Below are positions 13,801-23,140 of a DNA stretch of 64,000 nt, piece after piece. Numbering within the stretch: position 1 is the stretch's first letter; each line of letters begins with the position of its first letter. A program made the position numbers and the translations under genes. Source of the DNA: Salminus brasiliensis. Lineage: Eukaryota; Chordata; Actinopteri; Characiformes; Bryconidae. The notes under the pieces are model-generated. The model had not been told where the DNA came from. It saw only the letters and a program-made list of their open reading frames with translations, and made no database searches. Location: contig NC_132891.1 in NCBI RefSeq assembly GCF_030463535.1, forward strand, positions 7,775,622 through 7,839,621, in the 5' to 3' direction.

Positions 13801-16800
13801 TCGCTGGATGATTTAGAGAGATTGTGCAAAGAGGAATTGTGAATGATCCCTCTATCTGTATTCTCCCATCTTGTGAAACATTATAAGAGAAGATTAGGTG
13901 CTGTTTTGTTGGCAAAAGGGGGTTGTACAAAGTATTAACATCAGGGGTGCCAATAATTGTGGCACACATGATTTGATGTTAAACAATTATTTCTTAATGT
14001 GGGATTTTTTTCCTACTGAATAAATTCACTTGAGTTAAAGGTTGGATTTTACTCTTTTTTCCATCGTGGTCCTATATTATTTAGAAAAAAACTCAATTTA
14101 TTAGAAGCTAAAGAACACATGTTAACCAGGGGTGCCAATAATTATGGAGGTCACTGTAGTTCATATAGGTTTTGTGTTTGACCTTAGTCATGCTGTGGTA
14201 AGTTCTTTAACATAAGTCATCCTGTTTCTTGTGCAAGATGAGAGCAGTGATAGCTGAAACAGGACTAAACAGGTTTAAGCGTTTGTGCAACAGTAGGGCA
14301 GAATAAACATGCCATTTATCAAACAGTCTCTTACCTGGAATTAAGACAGATCTTTTAGGTTGGACCTCCAGACCCTGGGTGGGGTACTGAAGAGGACTGT
14401 TAGGCTCTGCAACTATAAGCAGGTCTGCCGCTGACTGAGACCTACAAGGCCAAAAGAAAAAAAAAAGGGGCTCAAACAACATTTCAACTGAGTAGAAATA
14501 TTAAAGTTCACGTTAATGGATATCATTCAAAAATGCATTGTCCTGATAGTCCCAGGGACAGTTTGGACAGAGCACCCAAAACCAATACACTGGCTTATCC
14601 AACAATTCTTCTGAAATCAGGGGTATTCCCTGGCCCTCTTCTCTACACCTCTGGGAGGTCTTTGCTAGACGTTGGTCACATTTGGATAGGAGTGTCTGCC
14701 GAATGCCTTAAATGTAAATGTGTATGTGCAACTGAACCTTCAGCCAGTACCTATTGAGGCAGTTTATTGTGGATGTTAGAATCAGAGAGTTTAGGGTCAT
14801 TGTCCTGCTGTAGAATATATTAAAGTTGCTGGTGCATCTTTAAAAAAAAAGTTCCTTGTGCCAATGGCTGCAACATTAGCTCAAAGCATGATCACTCCAC
14901 CCCTGCGCCTAACAGTTGGAGATGTGTTTTTCATTAAATTCTGCATCTTGTTTTCTCCAAAGTTCTCACCTAACTCTCACCTAACTCCAAGACTCCTTGT
15001 GACGCAGTTCTTTTTTCAGATGATTTATCCATGAAGATCCTCCTGTTCCTGTCAACTGCCATTACATTAATTACATTACAAACTAAGGAAACCACTACCT
15101 GAAAAAGCTTTGCTATCTTCTAATATCCCTCTCTTGCTTTATTGCCATCAACTGTCAACTCAGAGTAATAGGCAGCTGCTTAAAGAAGCTCATGGCTGCT
15201 GACTGTTGGGACAAAATTTAAGTAGTCAGTATTTATAAAGCTTTAAAATTTGCATTACCAGCAAGATCTAGTTTGTAATATATGGAACAAACTTCACCCC
15301 TCTCTCTCACTCTCACAAAAAAAAAAACAATTGTCTCAGGTCATTTGATTACTTCTTTTGGTTTATGTGCTGCCATTGGTGAAGGTGGATCCCTGTTATG
15401 TGACATTGGGAAGTGAAAAATCACTTCACTCTAGCTGCTTTAGGGCAAATTATTAACAACTACATTTTCTGCCTGGTTGCTCAGCAGCTCACCTTCTGCG
15501 GAAGTCGTTGTACTCCTGCTGCCTGCGTTGCTTTACGCCCGCCAACTTGGAGGGTCTGAATGCAAGCTTTAAGTCCTGGGCAGACACCCGAGGAAAGAAC
15601 AGATCTGCCAAAGGCACTTTAATACTCTGTGGGTCTTCTTCACACATGCACCCATTTCTGGCAAGGGATCTGTTTAAAACACATACAACACAGTTAAGTC
15701 AGGTAGAACAACAAAGCAGTTTGGGAGTCAGCAGAGCGTTGGGAACCTTTATGCACTATGTATCTCTCAGCACTTGGCGACCCCAACGAGTTGCTGTGGT
15801 TTCTAAATGCTTCCACTTTTCAATGATACCACTCACAGCTGGTGGAGAAATAAAGTAGAACAGAAATTTCACCATTTGACTTGAACAGTAGCATCCTATT
15901 ACAGTACCACACTGAAATTCAGTGAGGTCTTTAGAACCACCAATTCTTACACTGTGTGTAAAGGCAGGCTGCCTGGCTACGTGCTTGATTGTATACAGCT
16001 GTGGCGATGGGACTGAATAAAACACTGTTTTGTCCATATTGTATTGTATTGTGTATCTGGGGTCAATATGAAGGAGTATGAAGGAGTTTAAACCCAAACA
16101 ATCCCGTACATTAAAACAGCTATACAGAACAGTACTATGCAAAACACACACATCTTTTGTAACTTTTACATCTTATAAATAAATATAAAAAGACATTAAA
16201 AAATAAAAATAAAAACTTTAAAATAAATATATATGAGAGATGAAGCAGCCTTCACTGATCATTTGACCCGACACACTTGTACCAGTGCCACACCTACAAC
16301 TGACTTCAATTCTGTGGCGTGAATGTCTCAAATAGTGTCAGCGGTGAGGCTACAACGGAAAACCACTGTGCAATGAAAGGCAAGCATCAAAAGGGGTTGC
16401 AAGCAGAAACTGTAAAATACACTTTACTTATTGGAAAGAGACAAAAATTGTAAAGCCAGAGTTTCAATAAAATAAACAAAGAAAAAAAGTGTCACTTGCA
16501 GCTTTCAACCCCTAGGCCCATATTTATCAAGTGTCTTGAAGTCTAAAAATATGGGTTCTGGTTCACCACCAGTGTAAACAAATTCAGGTCAGGGCAGAGT
16601 TTTTCCTCTGAATTACTGCAGATTTCTCACAACCACTGAATCGTGAATAGATTCACCACAGAATTCCCATAATCATCCAACATCTTGAGGTTATACCAAA
16701 AATTACAGTAAATAACAGTACAGTTACAGTTAATAAAATATAAATATGTTGAAACGGTTAAACGATTCAGAGATGAATCTGGCAGAGTATTCACACTTCA

Positions 16801-17123
16801 CCTTGTGGCCAGTGAGTTTAGGTCCAAGGATTATCTAATTAACCTGCAACTCCGTGTATTAAATGTTCAAGTTGGGCAAAACTGTTAAAAGAGCCAAGCT
16901 GTACTCACCCAACACTGGTCTGCTTGAGGTGGTAGGGAATATCATCATAACTGTTCTCCCAGTGTCGGGCATTCCTTTCAATGAGTTTCTCCATGGCAGA
17001 GTCCAGCCTTTGTTGAACATTAAGCACGCTTGAGTCACTTGCCTTCCAGTGATACACAAGAACAGCTCCGAGTAGTAATGATATCATGCTGGCCACCAAG
17101 GCCTTCTTCCTCTGAACACGCAT
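1..17123 (-). CDS. b4galnt1: Beta-1,4-N-acetylgalactosaminyltransferase 1 (GM2/GD2 synthase), 3' end outside window
   Basis: This Golgi type II enzyme adds GalNAc to GM3/GD3-type glycolipids to make GM2/GD2. Coding exons on the minus strand are 17123-16909, 15669-15493, 14441-14335, 11291-11254 (a 38-bp exon), 10835-10655, 8041-7949, 7845-7658, 4784-4644, 2030-1793 and 132-1 (partial). All have GT/AG borders and all phases join. They give about 503 residues against about 533 in the human protein, so only the C-terminal tail is missing. Visible features are a short cytosolic tail, a membrane anchor at about residues 8-25, family blocks such as [18 protein letters not shown] and GWFAGRNLA, and the metal-binding DXD-type motif WVDDDF at about 353-358. 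Later blocks are RRGFHH and [11 protein letters not shown]. The ATG is preceded by a possible acceptor, implying an upstream noncoding exon. Introns carry several Tc1-like elements. Family assignment is firm; which teleost paralogue (a or b) is not resolved. Confidence 0.95.
605..1544. repeat. MITE-like repeats with GCAGCATTATG ends
   Basis: The segment 1124-1544 starts with TATAGCAGCATTGTG and ends with the inverse, CATAATGCTGCTTTA, giving short terminal inverted repeats. A second partial copy begins at about 624 (TTAAAGCAGCATTATG) and fades by about 720. Both lie in the last b4galnt1 intron. No coding capacity is seen. The family resembles short non-autonomous DNA transposons common in fish introns; superfamily not determined. 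Confidence 0.45.
2040..3480. other. Intron sequence, no gene seen; GA-rich simple repeat at about 2980-3075
   Basis: This part of a b4galnt1 intron is AT-rich. It has a short TG tract near 2708-2735 and a purine-rich GGGAGA/GAAAG tract at about 2980-3065. Open frames here are low-complexity translations of the purine tract. I see no exon or RNA gene. Confidence 0.5.
3480..3735. repeat. MITE fragment (TGGACAAAAGTATTGGG family), inverted
   Basis: The segment ends with CCAATACTTTTGTCCATATA, the reverse complement of the terminal motif seen at 23790, 27878 and (diverged) 50510. Interior phrases such as 'aatgctcttgtcgctaaat' recur in the copy at about 50410. It is a fragment of a non-autonomous DNA transposon family; the 77-residue open frame across it is chance. 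Confidence 0.6.
3805..3980 (+). repeat. tRNA-derived SINE
   Basis: A tRNA B-box-like sequence (GGTCGCCGGTTTAATCCCC) lies near 3846-3865. It is followed by the body 'cccaactgctccccaggcacagcag' and a tail with 'gatgggttaa'. This is the layout of tRNA-derived fish SINEs. Related tails occur at about 5020-5150 and 22020-22130. Confidence 0.6.
5010..5160 (+). repeat. SINE 3' tail
   Basis: The phrase 'gatgggttaaatgcggagga' followed by 'tttcgctgtacactgtacag' and a run of CTTTAC-like units is the 3' part of the same SINE family as the copy at 3805. The 5' tRNA-like part is missing, which fits 5' truncation. Confidence 0.6.
5387..5420. repeat. (TA)n microsatellite
   Basis: An uninterrupted run of alternating T and A lies immediately beside the left end of the Tc1-like element at 5424. 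Confidence 0.9.
5424..6615 (-). mobile_element. Tc1-like transposon remnant, degenerate transposase on minus strand
   Basis: Terminal and internal repeats contain TAATGTTTGGGACA at the left and TGTCCCAAACA at the right. The right end CACTG is followed by TA at 6616-6617, the Tc1/mariner target site. On the minus strand, degenerate frames show [14 protein letters not shown], then [14 protein letters not shown], the second catalytic-Asp block of Tc1 transposases. The N-terminal part appears near 6390 (MRTRA). Frames are broken several times, so it is dead. A truncated relative lies at 44138. Confidence 0.8.
7020..7612. repeat. Interspersed repeat (GGACCACCACAGAGCA family)
   Basis: It shares long phrases with copies at about 25440-25910 and 26990-27590: 'caggaccaccacagagca', 'ctggtacgagtggatcag' and 'gtgtttaaacac'. 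One end reads 'ggtattaatgttatggct'. It probably belongs to a non-autonomous DNA transposon family. It lies just 3' of exon 7658-7845 in b4galnt1 transcription order. Confidence 0.6.
8230..8400. repeat. Interspersed repeat (CTATTGGTCCATTCAT family)
   Basis: The phrase 'tctattggtcgattcatcat' followed by 'gaaatttgg', then a 'ttcaaatgatg...gaaactgacaaa' block, recurs at about 39665-39910 and 49515-49560. It is noncoding and lies in a b4galnt1 intron. Confidence 0.5.
8660..10013 (-). mobile_element. Tc1-like transposon remnant with nested AT-rich insert
   Basis: Terminal inverted repeats are CACTATACTGCCAAAA at the left and TTTTGGCAATATAGTG at the right. On the minus strand near 9907-9700 a helix-turn-helix transposase start is readable ([20 protein letters not shown], then [13 protein letters not shown]). 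The C-terminal half maps to about 8894-8670. Between about 9085 and 9690 an AT-rich tract with 'aaccgatat' and 'tatcggtttttaatattggt' interrupts the element, probably a nested insertion. Non-functional. Confidence 0.75.
10838..10917. repeat. (CA)n microsatellite
   Basis: A long CA run, then CAAACA units, abuts the splice acceptor of the b4galnt1 exon at 10835-10655. On the transcribed strand the acceptor tract is therefore (TG)n ending in TAG. Confidence 0.9.
11680..11790. repeat. Short interspersed repeat (GAATTAGGTGTGCTTCAGCA)
   Basis: The phrase 'gaattaggtgtgcttcagca' resembles a short repeat that is frequent in fish genomes. A related inverted copy appears near 28585-28660 ('cacacctgattcaactctt'). 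Noncoding. Confidence 0.4.
12121..12512. repeat. MITE-like repeat (GATCAGCCATAACATTA family)
   Basis: The left end reads GATCAGCAATAACATTAGAA and the right end is the inverse, GGTGCTAATGTTATGGCTGA. The interior carries 'ggtgaggcctccatgga' and 'ggtaggtactgaccactgca'. Related copies are at 21085, 42487, 49582, 56113 and 57095. It is a non-autonomous DNA element next to the Tc1 copy at 12560. Confidence 0.65.
12560..14156 (+). mobile_element. Nearly complete Tc1-like transposon with IR/DR ends
   Basis: The element starts CAGTGCCCTCCATAATTATT and ends with the near-perfect inverse ...TCACTG. It is flanked by TA at 12558-12559 and 14157-14158. Inverted repeats run about 230 bp on each side. Each holds two copies of ATTATTGGCACCCCT: outer at about 12574-12588 and inner at about 12761-12775, mirrored near 14130 and 13943. 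This is the IR/DR architecture of the Sleeping Beauty-like group. It carries one transposase gene, broken once, and sits in a b4galnt1 intron. Confidence 0.95.
12933..13842 (+). pseudogene. Tc1-like DDE transposase, single frameshift
   Basis: The N-terminal half has a DNA-binding helix-turn-helix ([26 protein letters not shown]) and a GRPR-like basic motif (KPGRGRR). The C-terminal half has the DDE catalytic core: [10 protein letters not shown] (first Asp), [10 protein letters not shown] (second Asp) and [17 protein letters not shown] (Glu, DD34E spacing). The reading frame shifts at about 13365, where the usual RVLWSDET block has lost two bases and the first frame ends at 13376. The first ATG in frame is at 12966, but family-like codons ([10 protein letters not shown]) extend upstream to about 12933 without an ATG, so the original start is probably lost. 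No other stop is seen in the C-terminal half, so the copy is young but inactive as read. Confidence 0.9.
14760..15080. repeat. Tc1-like transposon fragment
   Basis: Phrases such as 'tcattgtcctgctgtaga' and 'catgatcactccacccctgc' are typical of reverse-strand Tc1-like transposase genes. No open frame remains and the boundaries are vague. Confidence 0.45.
15690..16020 (-). repeat. Tc1-like transposon fragment (8660 family)
   Basis: A minus-strand frame contains [18 protein letters not shown], the helix-turn-helix region also found in the element at 8660-10013. Flanking phrases ('gtaccacactgaaattcagt', 'gcttgattgtatacagctgt') match the 5' part of that family. Ends are not preserved. Confidence 0.6.
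16020..16900. other. b4galnt1 intron, nothing recognised
   Basis: AT-rich intronic sequence between the first and second coding exons of b4galnt1. Only chance short frames are present, and no terminal repeats or exon-like sequence are seen. Confidence 0.5.
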
Positions 17124-17134
17124 TGCACCCTATG

Positions 17135-17135
<1 letters not shown>

Positions 17136-17192
<57 letters not shown>

Positions 17193-17217
17193 AAACACAC
17201 AAACACACAAACACACA
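17136..17217. repeat. (CA)n microsatellite
   Basis: A CA run followed by CAAACA units lies 13 bp upstream of the b4galnt1 start codon in transcription order. On the gene's strand it forms a TG tract before the possible acceptor TTTCATAG. Confidence 0.9.
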
Positions 17218-17219
17218 GG

Positions 17220-19420
17220 CGGCAAATTAGGCCCAACCGTCTCTTATCAGCAGAACTGCACCTGCAGCATCACATGCATGGCTAAACATTCTCGTTTCAG
17301 TTCCTATTTCTATACTGTAATTCAGTTTTTTTGTGTACGCTTTTAATGATCTTTTTTAGAAAATAATACATATTTTAGTATTTAAAAACTAGAATTCTCT
17401 ACTCGTATTCATTTCTAGTTAAAGTCTAGTGAAAGCTGCAGTCGTAAAAAAACATCCACACTGAGCTACAAATGTTGTGGTTACTCATAAAAACTTGGGC
17501 AACTGATCGTCCAACTTGACACATATTAACTAACTAATTTCAGATAGTGTAAATGAATGAATTTTAGCTTATGATGTCCATTATAAAAGTAAAAATATAC
17601 ATCTATTCTCAAACCCTAGCAAAATTAAAAGACAGGATTTCCAAGTAGTCATGTGACCTCAGTAATGCACAACAGGAAATAGAACAAAAAAAATTAAGAT
17701 GTGCTATTTTCTTCCCAGAAAAAACAAGTAAAATGTAAGCGTGATCAGTGTGTGGTAAACCCCTGAATAACATGTACAGTGCACAGCTGTGATCACACAC
17801 CGGTCACACGAAAACCCTGTCTTTACAAATTGTCAAATTTACAAAAACAGAAAAAACTTCACTTGATTTTCAAACTGCAGAAATTGACAAATGGAAAAAC
17901 TGGATGTTTTTTGCAGGACAGCAACAAAAACACAACAACAATAACTTCCTAATTATTAAAAACATATATTGGATCTCTACCAAAATGGGATTTTTTTTTT
18001 TACTATTAAAAAAAACATTCCAGTTGATATGAGTGGTAGCATATAGCCACAACCCAGACCTCTCCTTCTTGTTCGCCAGCGTGCTGTCTGCTTTGACTGT
18101 GTTAATGCTGTTTGTTTATGCTGCAGAAGAGCAAATAATGACAGCCTGGTCTTCAAAATGCAAAATGAGTAATACAATAATTAAAAACAGGTTCAGCTTG
18201 GGAATGTACTGACTCATTACTGATCACACTAGGCAACTAAACTTGCTACACTTGCTACACCACACACTCTCACACACACACACACACACACACACATTCT
18301 CTTTCTTTTTCTTTCTCAACATAAAAAAAAAAAATCAAAATGGGAAATGGGAGTGATAGCATAGACAAAAAAAAAAACCAACAACACTTTTGCATCCCTA
18401 AAACCCAAACTGTAAAAGTGTGAAGAACTTCTAGGTTTAAAGAACCTTCACATTAATGGCACATCCTAGAATCCCAGATCCTAGAATCCTAGAGCCACTC
18501 AGGAAGCTTCCTATCTCAGAGTATAACTGTTGTACACGTCTACTAATGTCACCTCCTCTTACCCTCAGAAACATGGCCACACGCTTTCAATTGCTCGCCA
18601 TGTCTCCAGCTCATCCAGCTCAGTGGAATGTCCTGCTCCTGCAGCTCCACTGCTGAGAGAGGTGGCGCAAGCAGGTGGTGGTGGGTTTCAGACTAATTCC
18701 TGATGCACCTTAAGGGCGGCGATACATTCGCTGTTTACCTCTCCACATTATACAACTGCAGTACTGCTGACACGCGCCTGTGCACCTCTCGCCTGCCTCG
18801 AGACTGGCAGAATCGAGACTGCCTTTCTTCATCACCGTTGAAGGGTTTAGCACAGAATGAGCAAGAGGAGGCCTTGCATCAGAGCTTTAAAGAAATAAAG
18901 GGCAAAGGTGCTTTAACGGTGTGCAGTTCAGTCCACTGCTGACAAAACGGCATACTGTGGTATACTGCAAGCTGCAGAACCAGGAGTCCAGAGAGGGGGT
19001 CGGACCAGGTCCAATGACTCCAAAGATATGACGAATTTTTTTTTTTTTTTTTTTTTTTTTTGGAGGATGCATCTGCCACGAACAGTGTGCAACACCCCTA
19101 ACGCTCCTACGGTTTCCAGTAACAGGAAACCACCAAAAACTCCCTGAACCACCAACTTCTTACCAGAACATTTAAAATCTTTAAAACTGAAGTATTTATT
19201 CGACTTCCTTAGTATTTTATTAAAATAAATTAAATAACACTGTATCATTTTATACACCACAGCAGTTTTTACGTATAGAATACCAAATTGTTTAACCCCT
19301 TATTGCCTGTCAAAGTTTACTCAAGTCATTTCAACCTCAAACAAAAGCTGTAGGTATTTTAATGTATTGGATTATTATTTACATACTATCAAATAATTGT
19401 CTTGTTTTAATTATTTCACT
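17220..19420. other. Intergenic or 5'-intron sequence with simple repeats
   Basis: This stretch lies between the first coding exon of b4galnt1 and its proposed noncoding exon. It contains a (CA)n tract at about 18262-18296 and a long T-run at about 19027-19060. A short 'aagaaccttcacattaatgg' piece near 18440 belongs to the AAGAACC repeat family. I see no exon. Confidence 0.5.
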
Positions 19421-19422
19421 GA

Positions 19423-19423
19423 T

Positions 19424-19454
<31 letters not shown>

Positions 19455-19464
19455 AGAGAAAGAG
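19423..19464. repeat. (GA)n microsatellite
   Basis: GA repeats pass into GAAAGA units just 3' of the proposed noncoding first exon of b4galnt1. On that gene's strand the tract is CT-rich. Confidence 0.85.
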
Positions 19465-19473
19465 ACGACTTAC

Positions 19474-19720
19474 TTTTTGGAGGCAGTAAAACACGAAGTA
19501 AGAGTGTTTAGATGTTGGTGTGTCCGTAGCAGGACCAGTGGAGGCAGTATCTGTAGTAAAGCGACGTTCAGTAACAATCAGACCAAACAGACCGTAAGAA
19601 CAAGCGCATCTGCGTCCGTTTTCGTGATAAAGTGATAATGAAAGAAGGCGTCCCTGTACCACAAGAGGATTTTCCAGTCCCAGCGCGCCCCCTGGTAGAC
19701 ATAGCTGTTAATCCTCCAGA
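19474..19720 (-). promoter_or_regulatory. Possible noncoding first exon and promoter of b4galnt1
   Basis: On the minus strand a perfect donor, GTAAGTCG, ends a segment at 19474. That segment is richer in CpG than its surroundings (CGTCCGTTTTCG and GCGCGCC at 19600-19692). The coding first exon at 17123 appears to start with an acceptor 5' of the ATG, so an upstream untranslated exon is expected. Position and strand fit, but there is no transcript evidence. Confidence 0.35.
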
Positions 19721-19759
19721 TAAACGAGAGCTACTCAGAAGGGTGTGTAAGCAGTGCTG

Positions 19760-20600
19760 CTTCTGAACCTGCAAAAACTACAGGTACTGTGACCAACAAA
19801 CTTAGTCATGTCATGCTTATATGTCAAAGCAAGGAGGCAAAAACATGTGCCATTTTACCTTGAGTACACTGTAAAAATGACAGTGACCTAAAATATTTGA
19901 GGAAGTATTCCATATTCAAATTGAATTTTTTTGTATTAAAATATAATTGCAAAGATTAATACATCTAATTTGATGTTTTTTTCATTCCCAAATGTTTTTA
20001 AAAAGAAATGATAAATTATATATTTTTATTTACATTTGCCAGTTGTTTAATCTAGACAATGTAGTTTAATGATAATTTATTCAAATGTAAAATGTATTTC
20101 TCAAACTGAATGAACAGTTTCATGTGAGTATGCAATAACAGTAATAAGTAAAGTGAAATTTACCTAGTATGTATTTACACTCAATCAAATCAATCTCAGC
20201 TCCACACTGGGAAAATGGTAAGACTCAAATGTATTCTTTATATTTACATATTATTGCTTTATCAAGCTCAGATTGTGGCAAAGTGCTTTAAAATATGTCA
20301 ATATCCTTCATTAGTTTGTGGTGAGGCGAGTTTTGGGCAGCTCTGGTCCTGTTTGCATAGTTTTAGGCAGTTTCATTTTACACCTGCTTGAATTTCATGG
20401 GACGTTTTAACAAAACCAATAGCCTTAATTAAGATGTGAAGGACTCCGACTGCCTGGGAAGTGTAAAAATGATGCAAACAGAATCTCGCTGACATTTTCC
20501 AATGAAAAAGCTTTACCTAATGACGGCATTTCCTACAAAAGACTGTTAACACATTGGGGTTTTGACTATTGATTAGTATTTGGTAAATTCTGTGCTGATG
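19760..20600. other. Intergenic AT-rich sequence, nothing recognised
   Basis: AT-rich DNA between the b4galnt1 upstream region and the LINE fragment. No coding frame, terminal repeat or conserved-looking motif stands out. Confidence 0.5.
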
Positions 20601-20614
20601 GCTTCCATAACACT

Positions 20615-21068
20615 GCATGACATGACATGCTGCTTGATCTTAGAGCAGACTTTGATACCATAGATCATGATATTTGATACCATAGATCATGGGATAATAA
20701 ATGTTCTGGTAGGAATTAAAGGATCTGCCATCTCTTGGATCTCTTTAAACATTTAGCTGTTTACAGCAAAATAACTCAGAAGATGACAAGATCCTACATC
20801 TGATAGTTAAGGTTCCACCGCTAAAACCGCTCCACTGTGTCCTACACTCACTCACATCCTCATAAAGCATCCACATTATAAAGCATTTCACATTAACCAC
20901 AGCACATTGGTTCCTCTTAAGATTTCCTCCTCTTGACCTGAGGGAGTTTTTCTTGCAACTGTCGCCATAGGCTTGCTCAAAAGAGGCCCGGACCTGTATC
21001 TCTGTGAAGCTGCTTTGGGACATTTGTTATGGAAAAACGCAATGGAAATACATTTGAATTGAATTGCA
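20615..21068 (+). mobile_element. L2/CR1-type LINE fragment, 3' end
   Basis: The 5' part translates to fragments of the reverse-transcriptase block LDLRADFDTIDHD and then SAISWISL, a hallmark of non-LTR retrotransposons. The 3' part has 'gagggagtttttcttgcaac' and 'gaagctgctttgggacattt', ending in TTGAATTGAATTG, the short tandem tail typical of fish L2-like LINEs. It is heavily truncated and carries a small 22-bp internal duplication at 20651-20692. Confidence 0.75.
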
Positions 21069-21084
21069 TTAAATTTTTAAGAAT

Positions 21085-21415
21085 TTGGAATTTTTAACAT
21101 TAGCACCACCTGCCTAATAATGAGAAGCCCCCCCCCCCCTAGTGCTGCCACAATAGACCTGACCATTAATGGCATGGACTCCACAAGACCTCTGAAGGTG
21201 TCCTATGGTATCTTGCACCAAGATGTTATCAGCAGATCCTTTAAGTCCTGTAAGTTGTGAGGTGGGGCCTCCATGGATCGTATTAATGACCCTAGGTGCC
21301 CATGACCCTGTCGCCAGCTCACCAGTAGTTCTTTCTTGAACCACTTTTGGTAGGTACTGACCTTCATACCAGACAAACCCCACAAGACCTGCATGAAGTT
21401 TTGGAGATGCCCAGT
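21085..21415. repeat. MITE-like repeat (GATCAGCCATAACATTA family)
   Basis: The left end reads 'taacattagcaccacctgcc'. The interior 'ggtggggcctccatgga' and 'ttggtaggtactgacc' match the copies at 12121 and 42487. The right terminus is lost. Confidence 0.6.
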
Positions 21416-22009
21416 GTTAATGGTCTGTGTGTGTTTGAAGTTTCTGTTCTTCTTTAATAAATAAATGCTGTTCTGTCAGACTCGTGAGATTTTAATGACA
21501 TGGGACTTGTGGGTCCGTGTGTGTGAGTAAAGTCTTGCATACTACGAATGAAGTAGAGCAAAGAGACCAATGATCTAAAGTCAGTCATGGGATCACTGGG
21601 CGATTGCAGCAACAGTGTGTTCAGCTGGTTGTATCTAATAAAACATGGGAACAATTTAGGATCAGTTAGTTCTGAAATTATGAGGCTTTGTTGACTTTTC
21701 ACTTACAGATTAAACACCTTATCTGTGGCCCTGCTGAAGCAAATAGGACAGGTTAGTTTGCTCAGGTTGGGTTGTTTGGAATAGGAAATTTGTATAAGGC
21801 TTTGTATAAGTGACCACGGTTATAATCTTTTCAGCACAACTTCACCTTTTCCAGCAGCAACAAGCTAAAATAGAGCCAAAATGGGAACTGGTCCAAAGTG
21901 TAATACATGTTCTAGTGCACCAATGTGTTTTTTTTTTTTTTTTTTTTTTTAATGTGTTTAATTTCTTAGGAGAGCGGGATCCGTCATTAAAGCAGAAGCA
22001 CAGCTGTCG

Positions 22010-22135
22010 ACAAATTATTGGCTGTTCACTTTGTGTGTTTGTGTGTGTTCGCTGCACAGTTGGGTTAAAGGTGAGGCCAAATTCCATGTGTGTCCAACAC
22101 AAATGGTAAATATGGGTGCCTTTGTCTTTTCTTGA
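22010..22135 (+). repeat. SINE 3' tail fragment
   Basis: The phrase 'cgctgcacagttgggttaaa' and the degenerate tail 'gggtgcctttgtctttt' match the SINE 3' end at 5010-5160 with many changes. Confidence 0.4.
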
Positions 22136-22283
22136 AAAAAATTCAGAAAAATTCTTAGTATGAGATTGTTGAATGAGGCCTAGTGATATTCCAGGGTAAA
22201 CAGACATAAGGTGCGTGCAGGTGATGGACATTTTCCAAGCCATTATATTTGCCTTATTCTTTTTTAGATGTGCTACTCTGATG

Positions 22284-22607
22284 TGAAATAGCCATAATAA
22301 AACAAATAATAAATACAACAAAAGAAACTAATTTAAAAAAACATTGTATTTAGCTAGATTTATACAACAGTGAGTGAGAGAATAGCAGATTGAGGGAACC
22401 TTTTTAAAAGTATAAAAAAAAGATCAACGACACGTCAAAGACCGTGAAATAGCCATAATAAAACAAATAATAAATAAAACAAACAAATAAATAAATAAAT
22501 ACAATAAAAACATTATATTTAGCTAGATTTATAGGTAATGGTATAGGTAACAGGTAATGAAGACCTCAATCTGCATTTTTAAAAGTATAAAAAAAAAGAC
22601 GTCAAAA
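22284..22607. repeat. 161-bp local tandem duplication
   Basis: TGAAATAGCCATAATAAAAC starts at 22284 and again at 22445. Both copies continue with 'tatttagctagatttata' and 'tttttaaaagtataaaaaaa'. The copies have diverged by substitutions and by an expansion of (AATA)n in the second copy. Noncoding. Confidence 0.85.
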
Positions 22608-22739
22608 ACTAAAAAATCTAGCAGTGCTGTAATCACGTAGACTAGAGGTCATGTCTTCACAACAGTGACGTTTAAGCCCTGTTTCAGGCAGTTATTGACT
22701 TTTATTGACCCACGTTTCTGACTTCGCTTCCCATCTTCA

Positions 22740-23140
22740 GGATCCGAGAATCCTTGAGTGGGCGGGGTTTCGGTGACCCTCCTCCAATCAGAGCGCAGCA
22801 CTCTGCGATGCTCTGCGGAGCTGCAGGTCAGCGTAGAAAGCAAAACCACAAAGAAGGCCTCGATATTAAACACCGCCAGAAAGCCACACCCCCCATTATA
22901 CTGCAGTACTGGACACGGCTCAGAGCTCTACGGCTTTAGTGGGCGATATTAGACATTAGCTTTGTTGATTTTCCGCCGTTGCACATGGCGTCTTAGCAAG
23001 CGTCAGGTTACGCTTTCGCCATGGAGACCTGCGCAGTCTTCCAGGAGGCTCCACGAGAGGACAACGCTGAGGTACACGCACTGAAGCCCAAAATCATGGC
23101 GTGCAAAGCGGCTGCTCACTGGAGACGGGAGACTTCAGAA
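22740..23140 (+). promoter_or_regulatory. CpG-rich promoter-like block, probable c1galt1 first exon region
   Basis: CpG density is clearly above that of the surroundings. The block holds a GC box (GGGCGGGG, 22760-22767) and a CCAAT box (22784-22788). YY1-like ATGGCGT motifs lie near 22985 and 23097, and possible donors near 23071 (GAG|GTACAC) and 23139 (AAG|GTCGGT). It is the best promoter candidate for the plus-strand C1GALT1-family gene, whose coding exon 28758-29022 begins at a splice acceptor and so needs an upstream exon. It could instead drive an unrecognised transcript. Confidence 0.5.

Noticed and set aside
22649..22873. Minus-strand 74-codon frame with signal-peptide-like start (MFNIEAFFVVLLSTLTCSSA)
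   Set aside because: It overlaps the CpG-rich promoter block, where stop codons are rare, and no supporting domain or splice context was found.
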